Assembly (NCBI RefSeq): GCF_000024865.1
Contig: NC_013595.1
Span: 4,092,001 to 4,156,000, forward strand
DNA from: Streptosporangium roseum DSM 43021
GTDB taxonomy: Bacteria > Actinomycetota > Actinomycetes > Streptosporangiales > Streptosporangiaceae
Reading direction: 5' to 3'
Length of the DNA: 64,000 nucleotides
The notes under the pieces were generated by a model. The model was not told the DNA's origin, did no database searches, and saw nothing but the letters and a program-made list of their open reading frames with translations. Position numbers and translations under genes: made by a program. Positions within the stretch are counted from its first letter, which is position 1. Each line of letters opens with the position of its first letter. Of this stretch, positions 16,459 through 25,436 are shown piece by piece.

Positions 16459-18192
16459 TCATCGCTGCCTCTCCAGGATCCGGGTCCGGGCCAGGGTGCG
16501 GGCGGCCAGCGTCTCGGCCCGGATGACCGCGACGGGCGCGTAGAGGTCCTTGTCGTGCCACAGGGGCGGGTACCGCCGGGCGTCGCCCCGGCGACCGTGA
16601 CCGTCGGGTCCGTCGGGTCCGTCGGGTCCGCCGCGCTCGCCGTGGCGGTCATGGCCGCGGCGCCCGCCGGATCCGTCGTGGTCGTCGCGTCCGTCGTGGT
16701 CACGGTGGTCCGCGCGATGCTGCCCGGCGAGGAAGGCGTCACCGCGCAGCACGGCGCGGCGCACCGCGCCGTCGTCGCGTGCGGGGGCCCGGAGCAGGGT
16801 CTGCATCGCGTACGCGGTCTCCTCGGAGGTGCCGGACCACAGGCCCCATGACCCGTCGTGGCGCTGGGTGCCGAGCACCCACTCGGCGGCCGCGCGCAGC
16901 GCCGCGGCGGACGACGCGTCCCCGTGGCGGGCCAGGGCCGAGACGCTGCAGACCGTGGCGTAGTAGGGGGAGGCGTGCCATTTGTCGATCCAGCTCCCGT
17001 CGGGCCGCTGCTGCCCGTGCAGCCAGTGGGAGATCTTGCCGATCGCCCGCCGGTAGCGGGCCCGGTCCGCCGCGCCGGCCTCATGGTCCCCGAAGGCCAT
17101 GAGGATGTGGGCGTTGGTGCTGGTGGAAGGAGTGCGCTCGGCGGCGAAGCAGCGGAAATGGGTGTCGGCCTCGTAGGCCCAGAGGCATTCCGGGGACCGG
17201 GGCCTGCCGATGAGCGCCAGGGCGTGGAGCGCCCCGGCGGTGTCGTCCGAATCGGGCGGCAGGCCCGCGCCGGCGGGCACGCCGAGGTCGCCGAAGGCGG
17301 CGTGCAGGCTGTGGCCCAGCTCCCGGGGCGGCGCGGTGCCCGGAAACGCCTCGGCCAACGCCGAGAGCACCCAGGCCCGCTCGAAGACGCCGATCGGCGT
17401 CACGCCCGGGACCGGGCCGTCGTGCCTGGCCTGCACGGTGTGCAGGTATTCGATCGCGCGCCGCCGCTCCGTGCCCGCCCCGTCGCCGTCCCCGGGGCCC
17501 AGCCAGGCGGCGGTGGCGGCCGGCGAGCAGCCCACGGCCCCGCCGACGGGACGCACCTGGGGAGCCTGTACGGCGGTGCCCCCCAGCGCCTCCAGGGAGT
17601 GCCAGACCTTCGGGGGCAGCGCGTGCCCCTGCCCGGCGGCATGGCGGAGCCGGTCGAGGGGGGCCGGATCCCACCCGTCGGGTGTGTGGAGGCGCCCCGA
17701 GCCGTGCCAGGCGGCCAGTCCGGGGACGGGGTGCCTCTCCAGCGCGTCCAGATGCCGGTTGATCTCGCCGACGAGCCAGGGGATGAGGAACTCCGCCCCG
17801 ATGGTGTCCGGAAGGACGGCTCTCGACTGGGGGTCCAGCCGCGCGAACAGCGCGTGCAGGCCGCGGTGGACGGCACCCGCGACATCGCTGTGGCCGGATG
17901 CGGCCCGCTCGCCGGGCCGGGCGGCGCTCACCACGGTGAACAGGGCCTCGACCGCGCTGAGGGTGGGGACCAGCACGTAGGGGCCCGGTCCTCCCCAGGT
18001 GCCGTCCGGGTTCTGGCCCCGGATCAGGAACTCGATCCGCCGCCGGTGGCCGCTCAGCCACGGTGCCGACGCCACCAGCCGGGCCGTCTCGTAGACCGAG
18101 GCGGTGACCTGACCCATGGGATCGACGGCGATCTCAGCGAGAAGGTCCTGGGGAGAGGCTCCGGCGGGACGTGCCGTACGCGTGGTGCTCAT
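16459..18192 (-). CDS. class II diterpene cyclase (copalyl-diphosphate-synthase-like)
   Basis: The 577-residue protein has the beta-gamma alpha-barrel repeats of class II terpene cyclases ('FLIRGQNPDGTWG', 'WLHGQQRPDGSWIDKWH', 'WVLGTQRHDGSWG', QW-like) and the general-acid motif DSDD at 314-317 (DxDD). It should protonate and cyclise GGPP to a bicyclic diphosphate such as CPP. The C-terminal 'YPPLWHDKDLYAP' is the normal family ending, so the frame is intact. Between about residues 491 and 539 sits an unusual low-complexity His/Asp/Gly/Arg linker including GPDGPDGPDG. GGAGGA precedes the ATG. It follows ispG by 127 bp in the operon. Confidence 0.92.
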   Translation of the reverse strand: MSTTRTARPAGASPQDLLAEIAVDPMGQVTASVYETARLVASAPWLSGHRRRIEFLIRGQNPDGTWGGPGPYVLVPTLSAVEALFTVVSAARPGERAASGHSDVAGAVHRGLHALFARLDPQSRAVLPDTIGAEFLIPWLVGEINRHLDALERHPVPGLAAWHGSGRLHTPDGWDPAPLDRLRHAAGQGHALPPKVWHSLEALGGTAVQAPQVRPVGGAVGCSPAATAAWLGPGDGDGAGTERRRAIEYLHTVQARHDGPVPGVTPIGVFERAWVLSALAEAFPGTAPPRELGHSLHAAFGDLGVPAGAGLPPDSDDTAGALHALALIGRPRSPECLWAYEADTHFRCFAAERTPSTSTNAHILMAFGDHEAGAADRARYRRAIGKISHWLHGQQRPDGSWIDKWHASPYYATVCSVSALARHGDASSAAALRAAAEWVLGTQRHDGSWGLWSGTSEETAYAMQTLLRAPARDDGAVRRAVLRGDAFLAGQHRADHRDHDGRDDHDGSGGRRGHDRHGERGGPDGPDGPDGHGRRGDARRYPPLWHDKDLYAPVAVIRAETLAARTLARTRILERQR

Positions 18193-18319
18193 CCATTCCT
18201 CCGAGGGGGTGAGGTGTCTTCGGGGTCGGCGCTCACGGCTCCGGCGGCGGGCTGCGGGAGCCGGTACGGTGCTGTCCTCCGTACCGGTGAGATGCGCGGC
18301 CGGTGCTCTCGGGGCCGGA

Positions 18320-19528
18320 TCACGGCTCTGGCGCGCTTCCTGAGGGCGCCGGGACGTCGTCGCCCGCGTCCGCCTGCTCGGCGAGGCGCGTCGCCTCCTC
18401 GATGAGAGCTTCGATGATCTTCGATTCCGGGACGGTGGCGACGACCCGGCCGCGGACGAAGATCTGCCCCTTGCCGTTGCCGCTCGCGACGCCGAGATCG
18501 GCCTCGCGGGCTTCGCCGGGCCCGTTGACGACGCAGCCCATGACGGCCACCCGCAGGGGCAGGGGGAACCCGTCGAAGGCGGCGGCGACCTGGTCGGTGA
18601 GCCGGTAGACGTCGACCTGCGCCCGGCCGCAGGAGGGGCAGGAGACGATCTCCAGCCGGCGCGGCCGCAGCCCGAGGGACTGGAGGATCTGCGTCCCGAC
18701 CCTGACCTCTTCCACCGGTGGAGCGGACAGGGAGACGCGGATGGTGTCGCCGATGCCCTCGGCCAGCAGGATGCCGAACGCGGTGGCGGACTTGACGGTG
18801 CCCTGGAAGGCGGGACCGGCCTCGGTGACGCCGAGATGCAGGGGGTAGTCGCAGGACGCGGCCAGCACCCGGTAGGCGGCGATCATGGTCAGCGGGTCGT
18901 GGTGCTTGACGGAGACCTTGAGATCGGCGAAGCCGTGCTCCTCGAACAGGGAGCACTCCCACAGGGCCGATTCGGCCAGCGCCTCGGGGGTGGCACTGCC
19001 GTACTTGGCCAGTAACCGCCTGTCGAGGGAACCGGCGTTGACGCCGATCCGGATCGGGATCCCGGCCGCGCCGGCCGCACGGGCGATCTCCCCCACCTTG
19101 TCGTCGAAGGCCCGGATGTTGCCGGGATTGACCCGGACTGCGGCGCACCCGGCGTCGATGGCGGCGAAGACGTATCTGGGCTGGAAGTGGATGTCGGCGA
19201 TCACCGGGATGGTGGATTTCCTGGCGATCTGCGGCAGGGCGTCGGCGTCGTCCTGGGACGGTACGGCGACGCGGACGATCTCGCAGCCCGCGGCGGTGAG
19301 TTCGGCGATCTGCTGGAGGGTGGCGCCGACGTCGGCGGTGACGGTGGTGGTCATCGACTGCACCGACACCGGGGCGTCCCCGCCCACCGCGACCCCGCCC
19401 ACCTGGAGCCGGCGGGTCACCCGGCGCGGCCTGAGGACGGCGGAGGCAGGCGACGGGGAGGGAGACGACCGCGGGGCCGTGGGCGGGGCGCCGGTACCGG
19501 GCATGCCCAGGAGGACGGGGGCGCTCAT
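18320..19528 (-). CDS. ispG: 4-hydroxy-3-methylbut-2-enyl diphosphate synthase
   Basis: A 402-residue MEP-pathway enzyme that converts MEcPP to HMBPP with a [4Fe-4S] cluster. The cluster ligands are Cys297, Cys300 ('SCPSC') and Cys332 with Glu339 ('GCVVNGPGEA'); the N-terminal TIM barrel starts at 'VQSMTTT'. The ATG at 19528 overlaps the dxs stop by 4 bp and has GGAGG 6 bases before it, so I prefer it to the in-frame codon at 19534. It is probably a cluster-dedicated paralogue; an N-terminal Ser/Pro-rich tail of about 30 residues is unusual for ispG. Confidence 0.95.
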   Translation of the reverse strand: MSAPVLLGMPGTGAPPTAPRSSPSPSPASAVLRPRRVTRRLQVGGVAVGGDAPVSVQSMTTTVTADVGATLQQIAELTAAGCEIVRVAVPSQDDADALPQIARKSTIPVIADIHFQPRYVFAAIDAGCAAVRVNPGNIRAFDDKVGEIARAAGAAGIPIRIGVNAGSLDRRLLAKYGSATPEALAESALWECSLFEEHGFADLKVSVKHHDPLTMIAAYRVLAASCDYPLHLGVTEAGPAFQGTVKSATAFGILLAEGIGDTIRVSLSAPPVEEVRVGTQILQSLGLRPRRLEIVSCPSCGRAQVDVYRLTDQVAAAFDGFPLPLRVAVMGCVVNGPGEAREADLGVASGNGKGQIFVRGRVVATVPESKIIEALIEEATRLAEQADAGDDVPAPSGSAPEP

Positions 19529-21468
19529 GACCATCCTCCGACCGGCCGGGGCTCGCCCGCCGGTGAAGGGGCCGTCCGCCCGGGGACTCCCGGGCGGACG
19601 GCCTCCAGCACGGAGGCGGTGATCGAGCGGTGGTCCAGGCCGGCGGCGGCCAGCAGGTGGGCGCGTTCACCGTGGCCGATGAACTCCCTCGGCAGACCGA
19701 GGGTGCGTACCGGCGTCGTCAGGCCGGCGTCGGCGCACGCGGTGGCGATCGCCGTGCCGACGCCCCCGGTACGCAGGCCGTCCTCGGCGGTGACCACCAG
19801 ATGGTGCGCGGCGGCCAGCTCGACCAGCACCGGGGAGACCGGCGCCACCCAGCGCGGGTCGACCACCGTCACGCCGACCCCGTGGTGACGGAGCTGCGCG
19901 GCGGCGGCCAGGCACGGTCCCGCGAGCGGCCCGACGGCCACGAGCAGGGCCTGGTCGCCGTGCTGGGACAGCACGTCGACGCCGTCCGGACCGCCGAGCC
20001 TCCGTGGCGCCGCGATGTCAGGGCCGGCATTGGCCTTGGGATAGCGGACCACGGTCGGCCCGCCGTCATGGCCGACGGCCTCGTGGAGCAGCTCGCGCAG
20101 CCGGGTCGCGTCGCGGGGGGCGGCGATCCGCAGTCCGGGGATCATGCCGAGCAGCACCAGATCCCACATGCCGTGGTGGCTGGGGCCGTCCGGTCCGGTG
20201 ATCCCGGCCCGGTCCAGGACGAACGTGACGGGGAGCCGGTGCAGGGCGACGTCCATCAGCGCCTGGTCGAAGGCCCGGTTGCAGAAGGTCGCGTACATCG
20301 CGACGATCGGATGCATGCCGTTCAGGGCGAGCCCCGCGGCGCAGGCGACGGCGTGCTGCTCGGCGATGCCGACGTCGAAGAAACGGTCGGGGAACCTGGT
20401 CGCGAACTCGGCCAGCCCGGTCGGGCCCGGCATCGCCGCCGTGATCGCCACCACGCCGGGATGCTCGGCGCCGATCACGGTCATCTCGTCGGCGAACAGC
20501 GACGTCCACGACGGCGGCGCCGCGCCGGGCACGTCGTGCGGGCGTCCGGTGGCCGGGTCCAGCACCCCGATCCCGTGCATGTGGTCGGCCCTGTCGTTCT
20601 CGGCAGGGCCGTACCCCTTGCCCTTGACCGTCACCGCGTGCACCACCACGGGCCGGCGCAGGGCACGGGCCTGGCGGAGTGCCCCCTCCAGCGCGCCGAT
20701 GTCGTGGCCGTCGACCGGTCCCAGGTAGGAGAAGCCCAGGCTTTCGAACACGTTGGGGACGCCCGGCCGGGGAGAGGGGACCCCGGGCCGGCGCAGGGTG
20801 GCGAGGTGGCTCGCGAGCCCGCCGACCGTGGGGGCGTAGGAGCGGCCGTTGTCGTTGAGCACGATGATCGCGGGGCGGCCGGGCGCGGCACCGAGGTTGT
20901 TCACCGCCTCCAGCGCCAGGCCGCCGGTCAGCGCCCCGTCCCCGATCACCGCCACCACGTGCCTGTCCGTGTGGCCGCGGAGCTGGAAGGCCCTCGCCAG
21001 GCCGTCGGCGTAGGACAGGGCGGTCGAGGCATGGGAGTTCTCGACGAGGTCGTGGACCGACTCCGCGCGGCTCGGATACCCGGACAGCCCGCCAGCCTGG
21101 CGCAGCCGGTCGAAGCCGCCCTGGCGGCCGGTGAGGATCTTGTGCACGTAGGCCTGGTGGCCGGTGTCGAACACGATCGCGTCCCGGGGCGAGGCGAACA
21201 CCCGGTGCAGCGCGATGCTGAGCTCCACCGCCCCCAGGTTGGGACCCAGATGACCACCCGTGGCGCTGACCTTGTCCACCAGGAAACGGCGGATCTCGCC
21301 GGCCAGTTCGGGCAGCCGGCCCGGTGGCAGGCGGCGCAGGTCGCCGGGGCCGTTGATCCGGGGGAGAAGGCCGCTCGTGATCGTCGTGCCGGTGCCGGCC
21401 GGCGTTTTCGCGGCGGAGGCGGCGTCCTGGCTCGCGTGGGGGACGGCGGTGGCGATGTCAGCGCTCAT
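19525..21468 (-). CDS. dxs: 1-deoxy-D-xylulose-5-phosphate synthase
   Basis: A 647-residue transketolase-like enzyme making DXP from pyruvate and glyceraldehyde 3-phosphate with thiamine diphosphate. The substrate-side 'GGHLGPNLGAVELSIALHRVF' is at about 71-91, the ThDP/Mg motif runs from GDG (176-178) to NDN (205-207), and the pyrimidine-binding domain has 'DVGIAEQHAVACAAGLA' with the conserved Glu. It catalyses the flux-controlling step of the MEP pathway. It overlaps ispH upstream by 11 bp and ispG downstream by 4 bp, indicating translational coupling. Confidence 0.96.
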   Translation of the reverse strand: MSADIATAVPHASQDAASAAKTPAGTGTTITSGLLPRINGPGDLRRLPPGRLPELAGEIRRFLVDKVSATGGHLGPNLGAVELSIALHRVFASPRDAIVFDTGHQAYVHKILTGRQGGFDRLRQAGGLSGYPSRAESVHDLVENSHASTALSYADGLARAFQLRGHTDRHVVAVIGDGALTGGLALEAVNNLGAAPGRPAIIVLNDNGRSYAPTVGGLASHLATLRRPGVPSPRPGVPNVFESLGFSYLGPVDGHDIGALEGALRQARALRRPVVVHAVTVKGKGYGPAENDRADHMHGIGVLDPATGRPHDVPGAAPPSWTSLFADEMTVIGAEHPGVVAITAAMPGPTGLAEFATRFPDRFFDVGIAEQHAVACAAGLALNGMHPIVAMYATFCNRAFDQALMDVALHRLPVTFVLDRAGITGPDGPSHHGMWDLVLLGMIPGLRIAAPRDATRLRELLHEAVGHDGGPTVVRYPKANAGPDIAAPRRLGGPDGVDVLSQHGDQALLVAVGPLAGPCLAAAAQLRHHGVGVTVVDPRWVAPVSPVLVELAAAHHLVVTAEDGLRTGGVGTAIATACADAGLTTPVRTLGLPREFIGHGERAHLLAAAGLDHRSITASVLEAVRPGVPGRTAPSPAGEPRPVGGWS

Positions 21469-22477
21469 TCGTACGCACTTCCTTAGGCGGAGCGAAGCGG
21501 ACGGTTTCGGTGGTGTGGCGGTGCTCCCGGACCCGCAGCGGCCCCAGGCCGCGGAGAAAGGCGATGACCTCCTCCACCAGGTGGTGCGGGGCCGAGGCGC
21601 CCGCGCTCAGGCCGATCACGCGGGCCCCGTGGAGCCATCCGGGTTCGATGCCGCCGGCGTCGTCGATCAGGTGGGCCGGGGTGCCCTGGCGCCGGGCGAG
21701 CTCGACCAGCCGCACCGAGTTGGAGGAGTTGACCGATCCGACGACCAGCACCAGGTCGGCGGCGGCGGCGATCCCCGCCACGGCGTGCTGCCGGTTGGTG
21801 GTGGCGTAGCAGATGTCGTCGCTGCCGGGCCCGGAGAGCGCCGGGAACCGGTCCCGCAGCGCCTCGACCACCTCGGAGGTCTCGTCCACTGCCAGGGTGG
21901 TCTGGGTCAGATAGGACACCCGGGTGGGGTCGTCGACCTCCAGGGCGGCCGCCTCGGCGGGGGTCTGGACCAGCACGCTCTGCCGCGGCGCCTCGCCGAG
22001 GGTGCCCTCGACCTCCTCGTGCCCGGCGTGCCCGATCAGCACGACGGTGTCGCCGCGCGCGGCGAAGCGGCGGGCCTCGACGTGCACCTTGGTGACCAGG
22101 GGGCAGGTGGCGTCGACCACCCGCAGCCCCTTGCGGCCGGCCTGCGCCCGGACCGCCGGGGAGACGCCGTGCGCGGAGAACACCACGGTCTCCCCGTCGG
22201 GCACCTCGTCGAGCTCCTCGACGAAGACGGCGCCGCGCCGCCGTAGATCGGCGACCACGTGAACGTTGTGCACGATCTGCTTACGGACGTAGACGGGGGC
22301 GCCGCGGTCGGCCAGGACGCGTTCCACGGTCTCGATCGCCCGCTCGACACCGGCGCACAGCGAGCGGGGTGAGGCCAGCAGCACCGTCCGGACGGAGCCG
22401 TCGGGCAGCCCGCCGACCGGCGGTCCGTCCATGGTCAGCCCGTCCGTAGGCGTCGTCGTGGGCATGTGGTCGGCCAT
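21458..22477 (-). CDS. ispH: 4-hydroxy-3-methylbut-2-enyl diphosphate reductase
   Basis: A 339-residue Fe-S enzyme making IPP and DMAPP from HMBPP. All three cluster cysteines (Cys41 in 'SLCAGVERA', Cys125 in 'DATCPLVTK', Cys223 in 'DICYATTNRQ') and the active-site residues are present: His70 (VHN), His103 (SAHG), His153/Glu155 (GHEEVEG), TQTTL and SSNS. The first 28 residues form a disordered-looking tail. Only one base separates it from the GGPP synthase stop, and it overlaps dxs by 11 bp. It is the catalytically complete IspH of the window, in contrast to the homologue at 25437-26699. Confidence 0.95.
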   Translation of the reverse strand: MADHMPTTTPTDGLTMDGPPVGGLPDGSVRTVLLASPRSLCAGVERAIETVERVLADRGAPVYVRKQIVHNVHVVADLRRRGAVFVEELDEVPDGETVVFSAHGVSPAVRAQAGRKGLRVVDATCPLVTKVHVEARRFAARGDTVVLIGHAGHEEVEGTLGEAPRQSVLVQTPAEAAALEVDDPTRVSYLTQTTLAVDETSEVVEALRDRFPALSGPGSDDICYATTNRQHAVAGIAAAADLVLVVGSVNSSNSVRLVELARRQGTPAHLIDDAGGIEPGWLHGARVIGLSAGASAPHHLVEEVIAFLRGLGPLRVREHRHTTETVRFAPPKEVRTNER

Positions 22478-22478
22478 G

Positions 22479-23522
22479 TCAGCGGTCCCGCCGGGTGATC
22501 AGCTGGGCCAGCAGGCGGAGGTCGCCGGCCGCTTCCGGGGCGGGGTCGGCCTGCCGCAGGCAGGCCAGCGCGGCGGCGAGGTTGGCCTCGGCCTCCCGCT
22601 GCGCCCAGGCGCGGGCACCGGCCGCCTCGATGAGGTCGGCGGCATGGGCGAGGGACCGCTCGTCCAGGATCCGGTCGCCGTGGTAGAGCCGGGCCAGCCG
22701 CTCGCCCGCGGGGGTGCCCGAGGTGAGGGCGGCGACCACCGGCAGGGACTTCTTGCGGGCGGCCAGGTCGGAGAAGACGGGTTTGCCGGTGACGGCGGGA
22801 TCCCCCCAGATCCCCAGGAGATCGTCCGTGAGCTGGAAGGCCAGCCCGAGATGGTGGCCGAACCGCCCGAACAGCCCGGCGCGGTCCTGGCCGGCGCCAC
22901 CGGCCAGCGCGCCGATCTCGCAGGCGCAGCCCAGCAGCGCCCCGGTCTTGCCCGCGGCCATCTCGACGCACTGGGCGAGGGTGACGTCGGTACGGGTTTC
23001 GAACGCCAGGTCGGCGCTCTGCCCTGAGCACAGCCGTAGCAGCGAGCCGGTCAGCACCCTCAGGCCCGGGCTCCCGGCGAGCAGGTCCAGGGCGAGGGTC
23101 AGCAGCACGTCGCCGGCCAGGATGGCCTCGCCGACCCCGAACACCGACCACGCGGCCGGCCGGTGCCTGCGGGTCAGGTCGCCGTCCATGATGTCGTCGT
23201 GCAGCAGGGAGAAGTCGTGGACCAGCTCCACCGCGACCGCGGCCGGCACCGCCGCCCGGACGGTCTCCGCGTCCTCGCCGCCGGCCGCCCACGCCGAGGC
23301 CAGCACCAGGGCCGGCCGGACCGCCTTGCCGCCGCCCTGCCGCGGGCGGCCTTCGGCGTCCCACCAGCCCGCGTGGTAGCCGGCGATGTGGCGGATCTCC
23401 TCCGGCAGGCGGTCCACCGCGCCGCGGTGAGCCGGTCCGGCCAGCTCCTGGGCCGCGGCCAGTACCTCATGTGCCGATCGCGTGGTGCTGTCGGTGAAGC
23501 CGAGCACTGGTGCGGTCGTCAC
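22479..23522 (-). CDS. geranylgeranyl diphosphate synthase-type polyprenyl synthetase
   Basis: About 347 residues of the trans-isoprenyl diphosphate synthase family. The first aspartate-rich motif is DDIMD (109-113, in 'FSLLHDDIMDGD'), the second is 'LAFQLTDDLLGIWGD', and the 'GGKAVRPAL' substrate loop is present. It condenses DMAPP with IPP; chain length C20 is inferred from its place in a diterpene operon. Three nearby GTG codons (23531, 23525, 23522) are possible starts after AGGAAAGAGG; 23522 gives the best spacing (8 bases). It is the first gene of the operon, so the operon promoter lies just upstream. Confidence 0.9.
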   Translation of the reverse strand: MTTAPVLGFTDSTTRSAHEVLAAAQELAGPAHRGAVDRLPEEIRHIAGYHAGWWDAEGRPRQGGGKAVRPALVLASAWAAGGEDAETVRAAVPAAVAVELVHDFSLLHDDIMDGDLTRRHRPAAWSVFGVGEAILAGDVLLTLALDLLAGSPGLRVLTGSLLRLCSGQSADLAFETRTDVTLAQCVEMAAGKTGALLGCACEIGALAGGAGQDRAGLFGRFGHHLGLAFQLTDDLLGIWGDPAVTGKPVFSDLAARKKSLPVVAALTSGTPAGERLARLYHGDRILDERSLAHAADLIEAAGARAWAQREAEANLAAALACLRQADPAPEAAGDLRLLAQLITRRDR

Positions 23523-23658
23523 CACACTCACCTCTTTCCTGTTTTTCCGGATTTCCGGGCGCTGCCGGAGCGATATGAACGGACGCGGCCGACGCCGCAT
23601 CCCCGCGACGAAGGGCAGGCTCACTTCCAGTACGGCTGGCGCCGCAATGTCTCGGAAC

Positions 23659-23674
23659 CCCCCGGCGCCGGGGG
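23659..23674. promoter_or_regulatory. 16-bp palindrome in the diterpene operon/regulator divergent region
   Basis: CCCCCGGCGCCGGGGG is a perfect palindrome in the 404-bp gap (23523-23926) between the GGPP synthase and regulator genes. It is a candidate operator for the adjacent regulator, or a hairpin in the operon leader. I see no clear -10/-35 pair in the rest of the gap. Confidence 0.4.
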
Positions 23675-23926
23675 AGTGGTTTCATTTGCCGGCCGTGTTT
23701 CACGCCGGTGGCCGAGGTCGCGGGGCGCGCCTCCGGGCCACCGGTGGACGGAAAGGAAAGGAGGCGGAGAGCCGTACGGCCGGAGCGGCGGCCGCGGCCG
23801 TTGCCGCAGATGGAAGCGGTGAGCCGGACGGCCGTCCCCGGGCGGGCGCCCATCGGCGGGCGGCCCGCCCGGCCCTGTGCCCGAGAACGGAGGACTATTG
23901 TCGCCGCGCCGGGTGAGAGGACCCGG

Positions 23927-25309
23927 ATGGCGACAGGACACCGACCGAACGTCCGGCTGCGGGCACTGCTGACCGAGACCGGGTGGACCGGCCAGCAACT
24001 GGCCGGCGCGGTGAACGATCTCGGCGTCGAGGCGGGGGTGACGCTGAGGTACGGCCGGGCGGCGGTCGCGCACTGGCTGGCGGGCATGCGTCCGCGCTCT
24101 CCGGTGCCGGACCTGGTGGCCGAGGCGCTGTCGCGCCGGCTCGGGCGCTCCCTGACCGCCGCCGAGATCGGTCTGTCGCGGCCGGATCGGGAGCCCCGCG
24201 ACCCTGCCGGCGCCGACGTCGGCGGCGCGGCCTGGTGGGAGGCGGACGCCCTGGCCGGGCTGGTCGAGCTGCACGCCGGGCCCCGCCCCGGCCGGCGGCG
24301 GGTGCTGGAGGAATGCGTCTACAACCTGGCCGCGCTGACCGTCCCCGGCTGGGCCGACGCCACGGTGGCGGCGGTGACCGCCGGCGGCGGCCGCGATCCG
24401 GCGCCGCGGATAGGCGCCCCGCAGGTGGAGGCGGCCGCGGCGATGGCCCAGGTGTTCTCCTACACCGACACGGCCTTCGGCGGCGGCCAGGCCCGCCGGG
24501 CCCTGTCGGGGTATCTCGCCGTGGACGTCGTGCCGTGGCTACGGTGCCGGATGAGCTCAACCACCCGCCGCAGGATGCTGTCGATCGCCGCCGAGCTGAC
24601 ATACCTGTGCGGTTTCATGTGCTTCGACGAGCAACTCCACGGTGCCGCGCAGCGCTACTACCAGGCGGCCCTGAAGCTCGCCGCCGAGAACGGCGACGCG
24701 GTCGGTTACGCGGTCACCCTGCGGGCGCTGTCGGTTCAGGCCTACACCCTGGGACACCACCGTCATGCCCTCGACCTCGCCGAAGCGGCCCTGTCGGGTG
24801 TCCCGGGGGCGATCGAGCCCGGCACCCGGGCCTTCCTCCACGGGCAGGCCGCCGTCGCCGCGGCCGCGAGCCGGAGCGAGTGCCGCGCCGCGCTGACGCA
24901 CCTCCGCGCGGCCGAGCACCATCTGGATCACGCCGTCGCCACGACGGGGACCGGCGCGGAGACGGTGGGCGCCTACCACCAGGCGTCCCTCGCCCATCAG
25001 CACGCCGCGGTGCTGACCGCGCTGGAGGACCGGCCCGCCGCCGTCGAGGCCCTGACCACCTCCATACGGCACCGCCCGGCCACCGAACGCCGGGCCCGCG
25101 CGCTCACCTCCGCCACCCTGGCGGGGCTCTACCTCGACCAGGGGCATCTGGAACAGGCCGCGGCCACCTGGCACACCTTCCTCGACGACTATCCCCATCT
25201 GAGCAGCGGACGGACCCGCGCCGCCCTGGCGACGCTCAAAGCGCGACTCCGCCCCTACCAGCGCAACACCCTCGCCAGAGGGGTGCTGCAGCGCGCCGCG
25301 ACCATGTGA
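23927..25309 (+). CDS. cluster-situated regulator: HTH domain plus TPR-like repeats
   Basis: The 460-residue cytoplasmic protein has an N-terminal XRE-like helix-turn-helix region (about 5-80; 'LLTETGWTGQQLAGAVNDLG', 'AAVAHWLAGMRP', 'VPDLVAEALSRRLGRSLTAAEIGL'). A long alpha-helical region follows with tetratricopeptide-like pairs ('AAQRYYQAALKLAAENGD', 'LGHHRHALDLAEAALSG', 'LYLDQGHLEQAAATWHTFLDDYP'). Proteins of this build are common pathway-specific or orphan regulators in Streptomyces-type actinomycetes. The ATG at 23927 follows GAGAGG; an upstream extension from 23708 is low-complexity and unlikely. It is divergent from the diterpene operon and probably controls it. Confidence 0.82.
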   Translation: MATGHRPNVRLRALLTETGWTGQQLAGAVNDLGVEAGVTLRYGRAAVAHWLAGMRPRSPVPDLVAEALSRRLGRSLTAAEIGLSRPDREPRDPAGADVGGAAWWEADALAGLVELHAGPRPGRRRVLEECVYNLAALTVPGWADATVAAVTAGGGRDPAPRIGAPQVEAAAAMAQVFSYTDTAFGGGQARRALSGYLAVDVVPWLRCRMSSTTRRRMLSIAAELTYLCGFMCFDEQLHGAAQRYYQAALKLAAENGDAVGYAVTLRALSVQAYTLGHHRHALDLAEAALSGVPGAIEPGTRAFLHGQAAVAAAASRSECRAALTHLRAAEHHLDHAVATTGTGAETVGAYHQASLAHQHAAVLTALEDRPAAVEALTTSIRHRPATERRARALTSATLAGLYLDQGHLEQAAATWHTFLDDYPHLSSGRTRAALATLKARLRPYQRNTLARGVLQRAATM

Positions 25310-25436
25310 ACCGGCGCCGGAGGCGTGTATCGGGCCGCCCACGGGGAACCCATGGCCTGGCGGGTCGCGCGAGCCCGCACCGAAACCCGAATCCGGCGCC
25401 GGGGGCTCGGCCTCCGGCACGACCGAGGACACAGGC

